Assembly (NCBI GenBank): GCA_026398875.1 | Contig: JAPLSB010000019.1 | Span: 310,001-374,000 of the forward strand | Source of the DNA: Gammaproteobacteria bacterium | Lineage (GTDB): Bacteria; Pseudomonadota; Gammaproteobacteria; Nevskiales; Nevskiaceae | DNA: 64,000 nucleotides | Direction of reading: 5' to 3' | Shown here: positions 54,339 through 63,810 of the stretch, piece by piece | How the letters are laid out: each line of letters begins with the position of its first letter | Position numbering within the stretch: the stretch's first letter is position 1 | Translations under genes and position numbers: made by a program | The notes under the pieces: model-generated | Databases searched by the model: none | What the model was told of the DNA's origin: nothing | The model's input: only the letters and a program-made list of their open reading frames with translations

Positions 54339-55073
54339 TCAGGTCCGCCGCGGTCGCTTCGGCGCCGCCAGCCCCTGGGTGATGGCCTCGAAAGCCTGAT
54401 CGACAGTGTCGACCATCAGCAGCGCGTCGGCATCGGCCTGCGAGATCAGCCCGCGCTCGACCAGACGATCGAAGTTCACCAGGCCGTCCCAGAACTCCCG
54501 GCCGAACAGCACGACCGGCATCGGCCGTGCCTTGCCGGTCTGGGTCAGGGTCAGCGCCTCGAACAGTTCGTCCAGCGTGCCGAAGCCGCCGGGAAACACC
54601 ACAAAGGCTTCCGCGACGTTCATGAACCAGAACTTGCGCATGAAGAAGTAGTGGAACTCGAACGAGTGATCGTCCTTCACGAACGGGTTCACATGGGTTT
54701 CGAACGGCAGCGAGATGTTGAAGCCGATGTTCAGATTGCGGTCGACCCGCGCCCCGCCCTCGTGCGCCGCTTCCATGATTCCCGGACCGCCGCCGGTGCA
54801 CAGGAAATAGCGGTCATCCGGCGCATGCGTGTCGATGGTCCAGCGGGCAAAGCGCTCGGCGAGATCGGCGGCCAGCGCGTAGTAGTCCGGGGTCGAGGTC
54901 TTGCCATGTGCCGGCTGCAGACGGCGGGTGCGCGCCGAGCCGAACATGATGATCGCGCGCTTGACGCCGGCCACTTCCAGACGGGTCTTGGGCTCCAGGT
55001 ACTCGCAAAGGATGCGCACGCTGCGCGCTTCGTCGCCGAGCAGGAAGTCCTGATTGGTGTAGGCCTTGGTCAT
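54339..55073 (-). CDS. LOG-family nucleotide-binding protein (TIGR00730-like)
   Basis: This is a 244-residue Rossmann-fold protein. The two family motifs are GGGPGIME (94-101) and PGGFGTLDE (161-169). LOG-type enzymes hydrolyse nucleoside 5'-monophosphates to base and ribose phosphate (cytokinin release in plants; PpnN in E. coli). ATG 55073 (MTKAYTNQDF) is chosen; the frame extends to 55151 without support. It converges on the pseudouridine synthase, 29 bases away. Confidence 0.88.
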   Translation of the reverse strand: MTKAYTNQDFLLGDEARSVRILCEYLEPKTRLEVAGVKRAIIMFGSARTRRLQPAHGKTSTPDYYALAADLAERFARWTIDTHAPDDRYFLCTGGGPGIMEAAHEGGARVDRNLNIGFNISLPFETHVNPFVKDDHSFEFHYFFMRKFWFMNVAEAFVVFPGGFGTLDELFEALTLTQTGKARPMPVVLFGREFWDGLVNFDRLVERGLISQADADALLMVDTVDQAFEAITQGLAAPKRPRRT

Positions 55074-55165
55074 CGGGGGTGCTCTTGGATTGTTGTCGTT
55101 GTCGGGGCGTCGGCAACGATATCCAAAAACCTCGCCGTCATCGTCCGGCAACGCCGGCTAGCGAC

Positions 55166-55831
55166 TCAGGGCAGCGCCGGCTTCGGCGCCTTGTGCTCCG
55201 GAAACAGGTTTTCTTCAAGCAGCGCGCACAGGATGTGGATGATCAGGATGTGGCACTCCTGAATCCGCGGGGTGTGCGTCGATGGCACGCACAGCGCGTG
55301 CTCGGCAACATCTTTCGCCTTGCCACCCGAGCCGCACAGCGCAATGCGGGTGATGCCGAGCTTGGCTGCGGAATCGAAGGCCTTCAGCACGTTCTTCGAA
55401 TTGCCCGACGTGGTGATGCCGATGAACAGGTCACCGGGCTTGCCGAGGGCCTCGATCTGGCGCGCGAACAGATGCTCGTAGCCGTAGTCGTTGCCGATTG
55501 CGGTCATGCCCGAGGTATCGGTCGACAGCGAGATCGCCGGCAGACCGGGACGGTCGTACTCGAAGCGCGCCACCAGCTCGGCCGCCAGGTGCTGGGCATC
55601 GGCCGCCGAACCGCCATTGCCGCCAACCAGCACCTTGTTGCCGCGCCGGAAGGCCTCGATGCACAGGCGCACGACCGCCCCGATCGCATCGAGCACTGCC
55701 GTATCGCGCAGCACGGCCTGCTTCACGGCGATTGAATCCGCGACATAGGCAGCGATGGCATCGCGCGTGACCGGGATGCGGTTCGGGAACGCGGCGTCGG
55801 CAGCGGTCGAAGGATCGAGGTGGTGGTTCAT
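55166..55831 (-). CDS. gmhA: phosphoheptose isomerase GmhA
   Basis: This is a 221-residue SIS-domain protein that converts sedoheptulose 7-phosphate to D-glycero-D-manno-heptose 7-phosphate for the LPS core. GGNGGSAADAQHLAAEL, SGMTAIGNDYGYEHLF, GITTSGNSKNVLKA and RIQECHILIIHILCALLE are the family motifs. ATG 55831 is the start; the frame continues to 57154, but that part is the opposite strand of clpB. DiaA is a close relative, but the GmhA motifs fit better. It lies in a 189-base divergent gap with clpB. Confidence 0.87.
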   Translation of the reverse strand: MNHHLDPSTAADAAFPNRIPVTRDAIAAYVADSIAVKQAVLRDTAVLDAIGAVVRLCIEAFRRGNKVLVGGNGGSAADAQHLAAELVARFEYDRPGLPAISLSTDTSGMTAIGNDYGYEHLFARQIEALGKPGDLFIGITTSGNSKNVLKAFDSAAKLGITRIALCGSGGKAKDVAEHALCVPSTHTPRIQECHILIIHILCALLEENLFPEHKAPKPALP

Positions 55832-56020
55832 CGGATGTGGAAACTCGGCACGGTGCTCGAAAGAGCCGCGATTGTACGGCGCGGCACCGACACGACTGCC
55901 GGATAGACGGATAGTGGCGCTGTTGTCGGTGGTTTCAACGCGGCTTGAAAGGCCTGCCCCCGTCCGCAGCTTCGCAGCATCCCGGCGCAACGGCGCCATG
56001 CGCTCCACCGAGGTTCGTCC

Positions 56021-58609
56021 ATGCGAATGGAAAAATTCACCAGCCGCTTCCAGCAGGCGCTTGCCGATGCGCAGAGCCTGGCCGTCGGCCGCGACCACAA
56101 CCAGATCGATCCTGCGCACATGCTGCAGGCGCTGATCGAGCAGGACGGCGGCTCCACGCTGCCGCTGCTGGCCCAGAGCGGCGCCAATGTCGACACGCTG
56201 CGTCCGAAGCTGTCGGCGCTGCTCGACAACCTGCCGAAGATCGGCAACCCGACCGGCGAGGTCAGTGTCGGCAGCGATCTGGCGCGGCTGCTGAACCTGA
56301 CCGACAAGCTCGCGCAGCAGCGCAAGGATCAGTTCATTTCCACCGAGCTGTTCGTGCTGGCCCTGGTCGATGACAAGTCCGCACTCGGCAAGGCGCTGCG
56401 CGACACCGGTGCCAGCAAGGCCGGCATCGAGCGGGCAATCGACGCGATGCGCGGCGGCAGCAAGGTTGACTCGGCTGGTGCCGAAGACCAGCGTCAGGCG
56501 CTGGAGAAGTACACCGTCGACCTCACCGCGCGCGCCTTGAGCGGCAAGCTCGATCCGGTGATCGGCCGCGACGAGGAAATCCGCCGCGTGATCCAGGTGC
56601 TGTCCCGGCGCACCAAGAACAACCCGGTGATCATCGGCGAGCCGGGCGTCGGCAAGACCGCGATCGTCGAAGGGCTGGCCCAGCGCATCGTCAACGGCGA
56701 AGTGCCGGAAGGGCTCAAGAACCGGCGACTGCTGTCGCTGGATCTGGGCGCCCTGATTGCCGGTGCCAAGTTCCGCGGCGAATTCGAGGAACGCCTGAAG
56801 GCGCTGCTGAACGACCTCGGCAAGACCGATGGCACGGTGATCCTGTTCATCGACGAGATTCACACGCTGGTCGGCGCCGGCAAGGCCGAAGGCTCGATGG
56901 ACGCCGGCAACATGCTGAAGCCGGCACTGGCGCGTGGCGAACTGCACTGCATCGGCGCGACCACACTGGACGAGTACCGCAAGTACGTCGAAAAGGATGC
57001 CGCGCTCGAACGCCGCTTCCAGAAGGTGCTGGTCGGCGAGCCGAGCGTCGAAGACACAGTCGGCATCCTGCGTGGCTTGAAGGATCGCTACGAAACCCAT
57101 CACAACGTCGAGATCACCGACGGCGCCTTGATCGCCGCCGCCAAGCTCAGCCACCGCTACATCACCGACCGCAACCTGCCGGACAAGGCGATCGATCTTG
57201 TCGATGAAGCGGCCAGCCGCGTGCGCATCGAAAGCGATTCCAAGCCGGAGTCGATGGACCGGCTGGAACGCCGACTGATCAGCTTGAAGATCCAGCGCGA
57301 AGCGCTGAAAAGCGAAACCGACGAGGGTGCCAAGCGCTCGCTGGAAACGCTCGACGCGGAGATCGACAAGCTGGCGCGCGAGTACTCCGACCTCGAAGAG
57401 AAGTGGAAAGCCGAGAAGGCCAGCGTCGCCGGCAGCGCCGGTGTCCGCGAGGAACTGGAGCGGGTCAAGGTCGATCTTGAAGCGGCACGGCGCTCGGGCG
57501 ATCTAGCGAAGATGGCCGAACTGCAGTACGGCCGCATTCCGGAGCTGGAAAAGAAGCTCGCCGCAGCCAGCACCACGACGCAGACCAAGTTCGAGCTGCT
57601 GCGTACCCGCGTCACCGAGGAAGAGATCGCCGAAGTGGTCGGCCGCTGGACCGGTATTCCGGTATCGAAGCTGCTCGAAGGCGAGCGCGACAAGCTGCTG
57701 CGGCTGGAAGACACGCTGCGCCAGCGCGTGGTCGGCCAGGAAGAGGCGCTGACGTCGGTCGCCAACGCGATCCGCCGGTCACGGGCCGGCCTGTCCGATC
57801 CGAATCGGCCGATCGGCTCGTTCCTGTTCCTGGGCCCGACCGGTGTTGGCAAGACCGAGCTGTGCAAGTCGCTGGCCGGCTTCCTGTTCGACACCGAGGA
57901 CGCGATGGTCCGGATCGACATGAGCGAGTTCATGGAGAAGCACTCGGTGAGCCGGCTGATCGGCGCACCGCCGGGCTATGTCGGCTACGACGAGGGTGGT
58001 TACCTGACCGAAGCAGTGCGCCGCCGGCCGTATTCGCTGATCCTGCTCGACGAGGTCGAGAAGGCTCATGCCGATGTCTTCAACGTGCTGCTGCAGGTGC
58101 TTGACGACGGGCGCCTGACCGATGGCCAGGGCCGCACCGTCGACTTTCGCAACACCGTCGTGGTGATGACCTCGAACCTTGGCTCGCAGCTGATCCAGGA
58201 GCTGATGGGGAATTCCGCGACACGCGACGACTACGCCGCGATCAAGGAAGGCGTGATGACCGTGGTCGGCCAGCATTTCCGGCCCGAATTCATCAACCGC
58301 ATCGACGAGGCCGTGGTGTTTCGGCCGCTCGCGGCAGCGCAGATCCGTGTCATCGCCGGCATCCAGACCGCGTACCTGCACAAGCGGCTGGCGGAGCGCA
58401 GCATCGGCATCAGCTTCAGCGATGCCGCACTGGCCAAGCTGGCCGAAGCCGGCTACGACCCGATCTACGGCGCGCGGCCGCTGAAGCGGGCGATCCAGAC
58501 CTTGATCGAGAACCCGCTGGCCAGCCTGATCCTGACCGGCAAGTTCGCAGCGGGCGACGTCGTGAATGTCGATGCCGGTGAAGCGGGGCTTACGTTCAAC
58601 CGCGGCTGA
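56021..58609 (+). CDS. clpB: ClpB protein disaggregase
   Basis: This is an 862-residue Hsp100 AAA+ ATPase that works with DnaK to dissolve aggregates. The N-domain (1-145) is followed by the first ATPase (GEPGVGKT at 206-213), the coiled-coil middle domain (about 400-525, [19 protein letters not shown]) and the second ATPase (GPTGVGKT at 605-612). Length is the same as for E. coli (857). ATG 56021 starts [17 protein letters not shown] heat-shock promoter was looked for upstream but not convincingly seen. Confidence 0.97.
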   Translation: MRMEKFTSRFQQALADAQSLAVGRDHNQIDPAHMLQALIEQDGGSTLPLLAQSGANVDTLRPKLSALLDNLPKIGNPTGEVSVGSDLARLLNLTDKLAQQRKDQFISTELFVLALVDDKSALGKALRDTGASKAGIERAIDAMRGGSKVDSAGAEDQRQALEKYTVDLTARALSGKLDPVIGRDEEIRRVIQVLSRRTKNNPVIIGEPGVGKTAIVEGLAQRIVNGEVPEGLKNRRLLSLDLGALIAGAKFRGEFEERLKALLNDLGKTDGTVILFIDEIHTLVGAGKAEGSMDAGNMLKPALARGELHCIGATTLDEYRKYVEKDAALERRFQKVLVGEPSVEDTVGILRGLKDRYETHHNVEITDGALIAAAKLSHRYITDRNLPDKAIDLVDEAASRVRIESDSKPESMDRLERRLISLKIQREALKSETDEGAKRSLETLDAEIDKLAREYSDLEEKWKAEKASVAGSAGVREELERVKVDLEAARRSGDLAKMAELQYGRIPELEKKLAAASTTTQTKFELLRTRVTEEEIAEVVGRWTGIPVSKLLEGERDKLLRLEDTLRQRVVGQEEALTSVANAIRRSRAGLSDPNRPIGSFLFLGPTGVGKTELCKSLAGFLFDTEDAMVRIDMSEFMEKHSVSRLIGAPPGYVGYDEGGYLTEAVRRRPYSLILLDEVEKAHADVFNVLLQVLDDGRLTDGQGRTVDFRNTVVVMTSNLGSQLIQELMGNSATRDDYAAIKEGVMTVVGQHFRPEFINRIDEAVVFRPLAAAQIRVIAGIQTAYLHKRLAERSIGISFSDAALAKLAEAGYDPIYGARPLKRAIQTLIENPLASLILTGKFAAGDVVNVDAGEAGLTFNRG

Positions 58610-58622
58610 GGCGCGGATGCCA

Positions 58623-58648
58623 CTGCCGTTCGTGCACGCGAACGGCAG
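58623..58648. terminator. bidirectional hairpin between clpB and the FimV-like gene
   Basis: CTGCCGTTCG (58623-58632), loop TGCACG, CGAACGGCAG (58639-58648) lies in the convergent gap, 13 bases after clpB and 13 before the end of the FimV-like gene. A 10-bp stem with only a weak T-run; it may serve both transcripts. Confidence 0.55.
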
Positions 58649-58661
58649 CTTGATTGGCCGC

Positions 58662-60008
58662 TCAGCCAGCGTAGGCCGATCGCCGGCCGCCGCGAAGGCT
58701 CAGAGCCGCCAGCAGCATCGCAAGCGCAGCCAGCGCAATGCCGGCACCGACCAGGCCTGCGCCCATCATCGAAGACGAATCCTGCAGCGCTTCCGGTGGG
58801 CCATCGCTGCTCGCAACGAGTGGCAGTGGTGCCTGCACATCGACGCTGGCGACCGGTGCGGCGACTGCAAGCACCGGCGTTGCTGCCGGCGCCGGTACAG
58901 GTGCAGGTGCCGCCGGGGCCGGCAGCGGCGCATCGACTGACGCAAGTGTCTGCTCCGAATCATCGGGCGCGGCCGCCGCACCTGCAGCACCGTCCTGCCA
59001 ATGACCATCGCTGGCGGCCAGCTGTGCCGCCAGACTTTCAGCACTCGGGAAGCGCAGCTCGCTGCCGACCTTTGGCTGCAGGCCGGCGCCGTCAAAGGAC
59101 CTTGGATTCAGCCAGCGCAGCAGCATCGCGACCAGCGACAGCGGAACGGCGGTCTGCTGACCACGCGCCTGCGCGGCCAGCGTGTCCAGCGTGTCGCCCG
59201 AGCCCACCGGCAAGCGCTGCCAGCGATCAGCGCTGGCGAGCGCCTGCGTGCGCGGCCGTACCGATGCACGGTCCGTCGAGGGCGTCGCAGCGACTGCGTC
59301 GGCCACGGCCAGAGCCGGCGCCGCTGCCGCAGGTACCGGTGTGGATGCAGGCGCCGCCGCCGCAGGCGATTCGCGTCGAGACGCAGGGCTGCTGGCACGG
59401 GTCGGTGCTGGCGCTGCGATCGGCGCGGCCTTGGCTGATGCCTTCGCGGTCGGGGTGGCAGCTGCCGTTGCTGCCGGTGGACGCGGCGCGGCTGGCGTCG
59501 GGGCGGCTGGCTTCGGGGCGGGTTTCGGTCGCGCATCGCGCGCCACCGGCTGCGCGCCGACCGGCGCCGGATCGAACAGCAAGGTCAGATTTCTTGCCGC
59601 ACGACCCTCGTCATTGCTGACGACCACGCGCATCTCCAGCAGCGGCTCCTGAATCACCGCATCGGCGCGGATTCGCAGCAGCGGCTGTCCGCTGGCATCG
59701 ACGCGCCACTGGCGCAGCAGGCGGCGCTGCAGCTCGCGGGCCGCGGCAGCGTCGACGCCGGTGATCCTGACGGCGACCTTGACGGTCGCCGGCGTGACGC
59801 CTTGCGTATCGACCGGGATATCGATCTGCAGTGGCTCGAACAGGTGGGATACCGCGCTCGGCTCGCCGATGCCGAGCGCCGCCACCACGCCGGTATGGAG
59901 CAGCAGCGCCCCGACGACCGCGATCACCGCCAGCTGCACCGGCCTTGCGCCGCCCCGCTGGTGACGACGATGTTCGGTGGCGGTGCCCTGTGATCCCAGA
60001 CTGCTCAT
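58662..60008 (-). CDS. FimV-like LysM-domain protein
   Basis: This is a 448-residue protein. A membrane helix (about 26-48) is followed by an N-terminal domain resembling FimV (EPLQIDIPVDTQGVTPATVKVAVRITG; EPLLEMRVVVSND...LTLLFDPA), a Pro/Ala/Ser-rich linker (about 150-265), a LysM-like segment (PVGSGDTLDTLAAQARG ... LKWLNP-type helix ... VGSELRFPS, about 268-330) and a C-terminal helix (about 416-440). FimV/HubP proteins bind peptidoglycan and localise polar pilus machinery. The long cytoplasmic TPR part of Pseudomonas FimV is missing: after the last helix only ten residues remain. It lies 93 bases after tadA. Confidence 0.7.
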   Translation of the reverse strand: MSSLGSQGTATEHRRHQRGGARPVQLAVIAVVGALLLHTGVVAALGIGEPSAVSHLFEPLQIDIPVDTQGVTPATVKVAVRITGVDAAAARELQRRLLRQWRVDASGQPLLRIRADAVIQEPLLEMRVVVSNDEGRAARNLTLLFDPAPVGAQPVARDARPKPAPKPAAPTPAAPRPPAATAAATPTAKASAKAAPIAAPAPTRASSPASRRESPAAAAPASTPVPAAAAPALAVADAVAATPSTDRASVRPRTQALASADRWQRLPVGSGDTLDTLAAQARGQQTAVPLSLVAMLLRWLNPRSFDGAGLQPKVGSELRFPSAESLAAQLAASDGHWQDGAAGAAAAPDDSEQTLASVDAPLPAPAAPAPVPAPAATPVLAVAAPVASVDVQAPLPLVASSDGPPEALQDSSSMMGAGLVGAGIALAALAMLLAALSLRGGRRSAYAG

Positions 60009-60101
60009 GCGCGCTCCCCGTGTTCGCAGGCCCGCTGACCGGGCTCGCAGGCGAATCGACGGTTTATCCCTGAATCGTCAGGGACCGTCAACACGCGGCG
60101 A

Positions 60102-60614
60102 TCAGGTGGTCGGAGACTTGCGACGAGCTCGAAAAAACGCCCGCAACTGCTCGGCGCAGGCCTGCTCCTGCACCCCGCCCGACCAGACCACGGCGTGGTT
60201 CAGCTGCGGCCTGGCGATCAGGTCGTAGACCGAATCGACGGCGCCGGCTCGCGGATCGCGAGCACCGAATACCAGCCGCTTCACGCGGGCGTGGATGATC
60301 GCGCCGGCACACATCGCGCAGGGCTCCAGCGTCACGTACAGCGTGGTGCCGGTCAGCCGGTAGTTGCCGAGCGCGGCGGCACCGGCGCGCATGGCCATGA
60401 TTTCGGCGTGCGCGGTCGGGTCGTGCAAGGCAATCGGCCGGTTCCAGCCTTCGGCCAGCAGCGCGCCATCCGGCCCCAGCAGCACGGCACCGACCGGCAC
60501 CTCGCCTTCTCCGGCAGCCCGGTCGGCCAGCAGGCGAGCATGGGTCATCCAGTGCGCATCAATGTCGGCCACGCTGTCATCCGGAGCGGCAGCCGGCGGA
60601 AGAGATTCGTTCAT
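60102..60614 (-). CDS. tadA: tRNA-specific adenosine deaminase
   Basis: This is a 170-residue zinc deaminase that converts A34 to inosine in tRNA-Arg(ACG). HAE (69-71) holds the zinc His and the catalytic Glu71, and PCAMC (98-102) gives the two zinc Cys. ACVFGARDPRAG-type continuation (RLVFGARDPRAGAVDSVYDL) is standard. The end of the gene lies beside a small hairpin TCCCTGA/TCAGGGA (60067-60084) that could act as its terminator. Context: rlmC lies 22 bases upstream on the same strand. Confidence 0.94.
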   Translation of the reverse strand: MNESLPPAAAPDDSVADIDAHWMTHARLLADRAAGEGEVPVGAVLLGPDGALLAEGWNRPIALHDPTAHAEIMAMRAGAAALGNYRLTGTTLYVTLEPCAMCAGAIIHARVKRLVFGARDPRAGAVDSVYDLIARPQLNHAVVWSGGVQEQACAEQLRAFFRARRKSPTT

Positions 60615-60636
60615 GCCGATATTGTCGACGACGGGC

Positions 60637-61779
60637 TCAGATCCGCTCCAGCAGCACGATCACTTCGTAGTGCCGAGTCTGCGGAAACATGTCGAGCAGC
60701 CGAGCACGGCGCGGTCGGAACGACGGCATCTGCGCCAGATCTCGCGCCAGTGATTCGGCATTGCAGCTGGAATAGATCAGCCACCGAGTCGCCGCAGCCG
60801 CCTGAAGGTAGCCGGTCAGCGCCTCGCCGATGCCGCGCCGCGGCGGATTGACGATGACCAGATCGGCAGCCTCGGGCTGTGCCAGCGCCCAGCGGGTGGC
60901 GTCGGCGCTGATGAAGCGCACCTCGCCGAGCGGCCGCCCGTCGGCGGCGAGATCGGCCAGGCTCTGTTCGGCGCTGGCGATCGCTTCCGCTTCGAGCTCG
61001 ACACCGGTCACGCACCGACCCGGCGCGGCGGCATGCAGCGCGAAACCGCCGACACCGCAGTACAGATCCCAGACCGCCCGCGGTTCGATGTCGGCGATCC
61101 ATGCCCGGGCCTGCGCGTACAGCGCCGCGGCCACTGCGGTATTGGTCTGGAAGAAGCTCTGCGGCCGCAGGTGCAGCCGGATGTCGTTGACGCCGATGCT
61201 GAGTCGGGTATCGGCGCCGAGCAGGATTTCGCGCTCGCCTTCCAGCACCGCCTTGTGCTCGGGCTGCAGATTGGCCGACACCACGCGCAGCAACGGCAGC
61301 GCCCGCTGCAGTGACGGCAGGTGCTTGCGAATGCGGGCGACACAGGCTTCAGAGCGCAGCACGAAGCGCAGCATCAGCGACAGGTCCGGCGCTTCGGTGA
61401 GCAGCACGAACTTCAGCTCGCCGCGCCGGGTTTCGACATCGTAGGGCGTCAGGTCAGCCTGGCGAATGAAGGCGCGGATCGCCGGGAAGCAGGCCTGCAG
61501 CGACGCCGGATAGAGCGGGCAGTCGCTCAGGTCGACGCCCTGCCCGCCCGGGTCGCGAATGCCCAGCACCGGCGCTTCGGCGCTGCCGCCTACCACCATC
61601 TTCGCCTTGTTGCGGAAACCGGCTTCGGCGCTGGCCAGCGGTGGCAGCCACTGCAGACCGTCATCAGCGGACAGCAGGCTTCGGCAATGCTGTTCCTTGG
61701 CCGACAGTTGAACCACGTACGGCTGCTGCAATTCCGTACAGGAGCGACAGCGGCCGGCAGTGTGGTGGAGGCAGTTCAT
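60637..61779 (-). CDS. rlmC: 23S rRNA (uracil-747)-C5-methyltransferase RlmC
   Basis: This is a 380-residue SAM-dependent m5U methyltransferase. Four Cys for an Fe-S cluster are Cys3, Cys11, Cys14 and Cys87. The SAM motif is YCGVGGFALHAA, and VNPPRRGIG precedes the catalytic Cys339 (YSSCNAESLA); Glu372 in MFPQTRHYE is the expected base. The N-terminal part has FRNKAKMVV and RGELKFVLLTE as in E. coli RlmC. Start at ATG 61779 (MNCLHHTAGRCRSC); a longer frame to 62037 has no cluster motif and is not used. RlmD is the alternative, but the length fits RlmC. Confidence 0.93.
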   Translation of the reverse strand: MNCLHHTAGRCRSCTELQQPYVVQLSAKEQHCRSLLSADDGLQWLPPLASAEAGFRNKAKMVVGGSAEAPVLGIRDPGGQGVDLSDCPLYPASLQACFPAIRAFIRQADLTPYDVETRRGELKFVLLTEAPDLSLMLRFVLRSEACVARIRKHLPSLQRALPLLRVVSANLQPEHKAVLEGEREILLGADTRLSIGVNDIRLHLRPQSFFQTNTAVAAALYAQARAWIADIEPRAVWDLYCGVGGFALHAAAPGRCVTGVELEAEAIASAEQSLADLAADGRPLGEVRFISADATRWALAQPEAADLVIVNPPRRGIGEALTGYLQAAAATRWLIYSSCNAESLARDLAQMPSFRPRRARLLDMFPQTRHYEVIVLLERI

Positions 61780-62077
61780 CGGCAGACAGAAGCGGCGGGC
61801 CGGAAAGCATGACACCAGAACCGGCGCGCGCGCCCGGCAAACCGCTTGGACATGACACACGGATCGTGACGGTGCCGGAACAGTCCGTGCTTCACCGACG
61901 GGGCGATCCGTGAATGATCGATGGATTGAACCGGACGATCGTTGCGGCTGTCGGAGCAGCGATTTGGACGAAACGAGACTTTTTTGATCTGCAACAGCCA
62001 AAAAACGGCGGCCTCGCCATTGAGCCGAAGCGTCCACACCTCATAATTCCCTTGACGTTCAACCCCATCCTGCCGCC

Positions 62078-63808
62078 GTGACCGACTCATCGACCGCAAC
62101 AGAGCGCCGCTCCGCTTTGTTCAAAGCCATTCTCGGCCCGGAAAAATCCTTCTATTGGCTTGCCGCGATCTACAGCATCGCCACGTCGGTACTCAGTCTT
62201 GCCGTACCGCTGTCGGTGCAGCTGCTGATTGCCACGGTATCGAATACCGCGATGCTGCAGCCGGTGGTCGTGCTGGCCCTGATCCTGTTTTCGCTGCTGG
62301 CCATGTACGGCGCGCTGTACGCGGTGCAGGCGCATCTGATGGATCGTTTCGAGCGTCGCTTCTTTGCTCGCTACACGCAGGAAATCGTGCTGCGCAGTGT
62401 CTACAGCGCCGTCGCTGCCGGCCGGCGCATGAATCGCGAGGAATTGGCCAACCGCTTCTTCGAGATCGTCACGGTCCAGCGCAACGTGCCGATACTCGCA
62501 CTCAAGGGCACGACGATCCTGATGCAGGCGATCGTCGGGATCATCGTGGTGTCGGCCTATCACCCGGCGTTCGTCGTGTTCAGCCTCCTGCTGCTGCTGA
62601 TCGCCTGGCTGGTCTGGAAGATCTGGGCTGCCCGCGCGATCGAGACCAAGGTCTACGCCTCGAAAGCCAAGTTCAAGGCCGCACGCTGGCTGGAGGAAAT
62701 GGCGCATGCGCACGCCTCGTTCCAGTCCACCCGCACGATTCGCTACGCCACCGACGAGGCGGAGCACCTGATCGCCGGATATGCCAGCGCCCATCGCAAG
62801 CACTTCAGCTTCAAGCTGGCGCAGACACTGGGTTATTTCGGGCTGTACGCGGTCGCGAGTGCGGCTCTGCTTGGCATTGGTGGCTGGCTGGTGATCAGCA
62901 ACGAGCTGACGCTAGGTCAACTGGTGGCGGCGGAGCTGATCTTCGCGACCGTCTTCTACTCGCTGACCCAGTTGCCGGGGCTGCTCGACCAGTACTACGA
63001 CCTTTGCGCGGCGGTCGACAAGCTCGGCGAGTTTCTCGAACTGGAACTCGAGGAAGTGGGTCCGGGCGAACCGGTCCCGACAGGCGCCTGCGGCCTGACG
63101 CTCGACGCGGCGACGATCGCCGTCGGCAGCGCACAGGAGCCCGCGCGGTTCAGCTTCACCGTGCCGGCCGGGCGCAAGGTTTTCGTGAACTGCGAAGACG
63201 ATGCCCTGCGCGACAGCTTGCTGGCGATCCTGCGCAGGCACCGCCCGCTGATTTCCGGGCGCATGCGGCTTGGTCAGACCGAGCTCAACGACATTCACCT
63301 GCACAGCCTCCGTGAAGCGGTGCTGGTGATCGACTCGTACGACCCGCTGGAGCGTTCGATCGCGGAAAATCTTGGCCTGAATAATCCCGCCATCACCCGC
63401 AGCGCCATGCGTGAGGTGCTCGATACGCTGGGTCTGTCGGCCGATATCGACCGTCTTCCGCAGGGTCTGGACACGGTCCTGTCGCGCGGCGGTGATCCGC
63501 TGACGCCGGAGCAGATGCTGCTGCTGCGCATCGCGTCCTCGCTGCTCGACCGACCGCGGCTGCTGATCGTCACACCGGCCGCCGACCGTCTTTCGCTGGC
63601 GCAGCGGCAGGCGGTACTCGACGCCGTGCGCCGACAGCCGGACCTGACCTATCTGCAGTTCAGCCGCCGTGCCGACATCATCGGCTTCGATTCGGCGCTG
63701 GACATCACGGCAACCGAACAACGCTGGATTGAAGACGTGCGAAGCCTGCAGCAGACCCGGCCAGCCGCTACGGCACTGCCGGCCAGCGCAACCGGAAACG
63801 AGGGATAA
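62078..63808 (+). CDS. ABC exporter-like protein with degenerate ATPase domain
   Basis: This is a 576-residue protein laid out like a type 1 ABC exporter. About six membrane helices lie in residues 25-320 (LAVPLSVQLLIATVSNTAML, VVVLALILFSLLAMYGALYAV, ILMQAIVGIIVVSAY...). The nucleotide-binding part (about 340-560) has lost its motifs: at the Walker A site it reads NCEDDALRDS (371-380) with no GxxGxGKS, the signature LSGGQ is replaced by LTPEQ, and Walker B ends in VTPAAD (498-503) with no Asp-Glu pair. GTG 62078 is the start. It is followed two bases later by a HlyD-type gene, so it probably works with that adaptor. ATP hydrolysis by this chain is doubtful. The 298-base gap to rlmC shows no gene. 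Confidence 0.8.
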   Translation: MTDSSTATERRSALFKAILGPEKSFYWLAAIYSIATSVLSLAVPLSVQLLIATVSNTAMLQPVVVLALILFSLLAMYGALYAVQAHLMDRFERRFFARYTQEIVLRSVYSAVAAGRRMNREELANRFFEIVTVQRNVPILALKGTTILMQAIVGIIVVSAYHPAFVVFSLLLLLIAWLVWKIWAARAIETKVYASKAKFKAARWLEEMAHAHASFQSTRTIRYATDEAEHLIAGYASAHRKHFSFKLAQTLGYFGLYAVASAALLGIGGWLVISNELTLGQLVAAELIFATVFYSLTQLPGLLDQYYDLCAAVDKLGEFLELELEEVGPGEPVPTGACGLTLDAATIAVGSAQEPARFSFTVPAGRKVFVNCEDDALRDSLLAILRRHRPLISGRMRLGQTELNDIHLHSLREAVLVIDSYDPLERSIAENLGLNNPAITRSAMREVLDTLGLSADIDRLPQGLDTVLSRGGDPLTPEQMLLLRIASSLLDRPRLLIVTPAADRLSLAQRQAVLDAVRRQPDLTYLQFSRRADIIGFDSALDITATEQRWIEDVRSLQQTRPAATALPASATGNEG

Positions 63809-63810
63809 GC

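Noticed and set aside
55941..55962. Possible sigma32 promoter (CTTGAAA and CCCCCGT) before clpB
   Set aside because: The two boxes are too close together (about 8 bases between, where 11-16 are expected), so it is not a credible heat-shock promoter.
55832..57154. Long minus-strand frame extending gmhA by 441 codons
   Set aside because: It lies opposite clpB, which has full ClpB motifs; the open frame is a result of GC-rich codon use. No protein family is seen in it.
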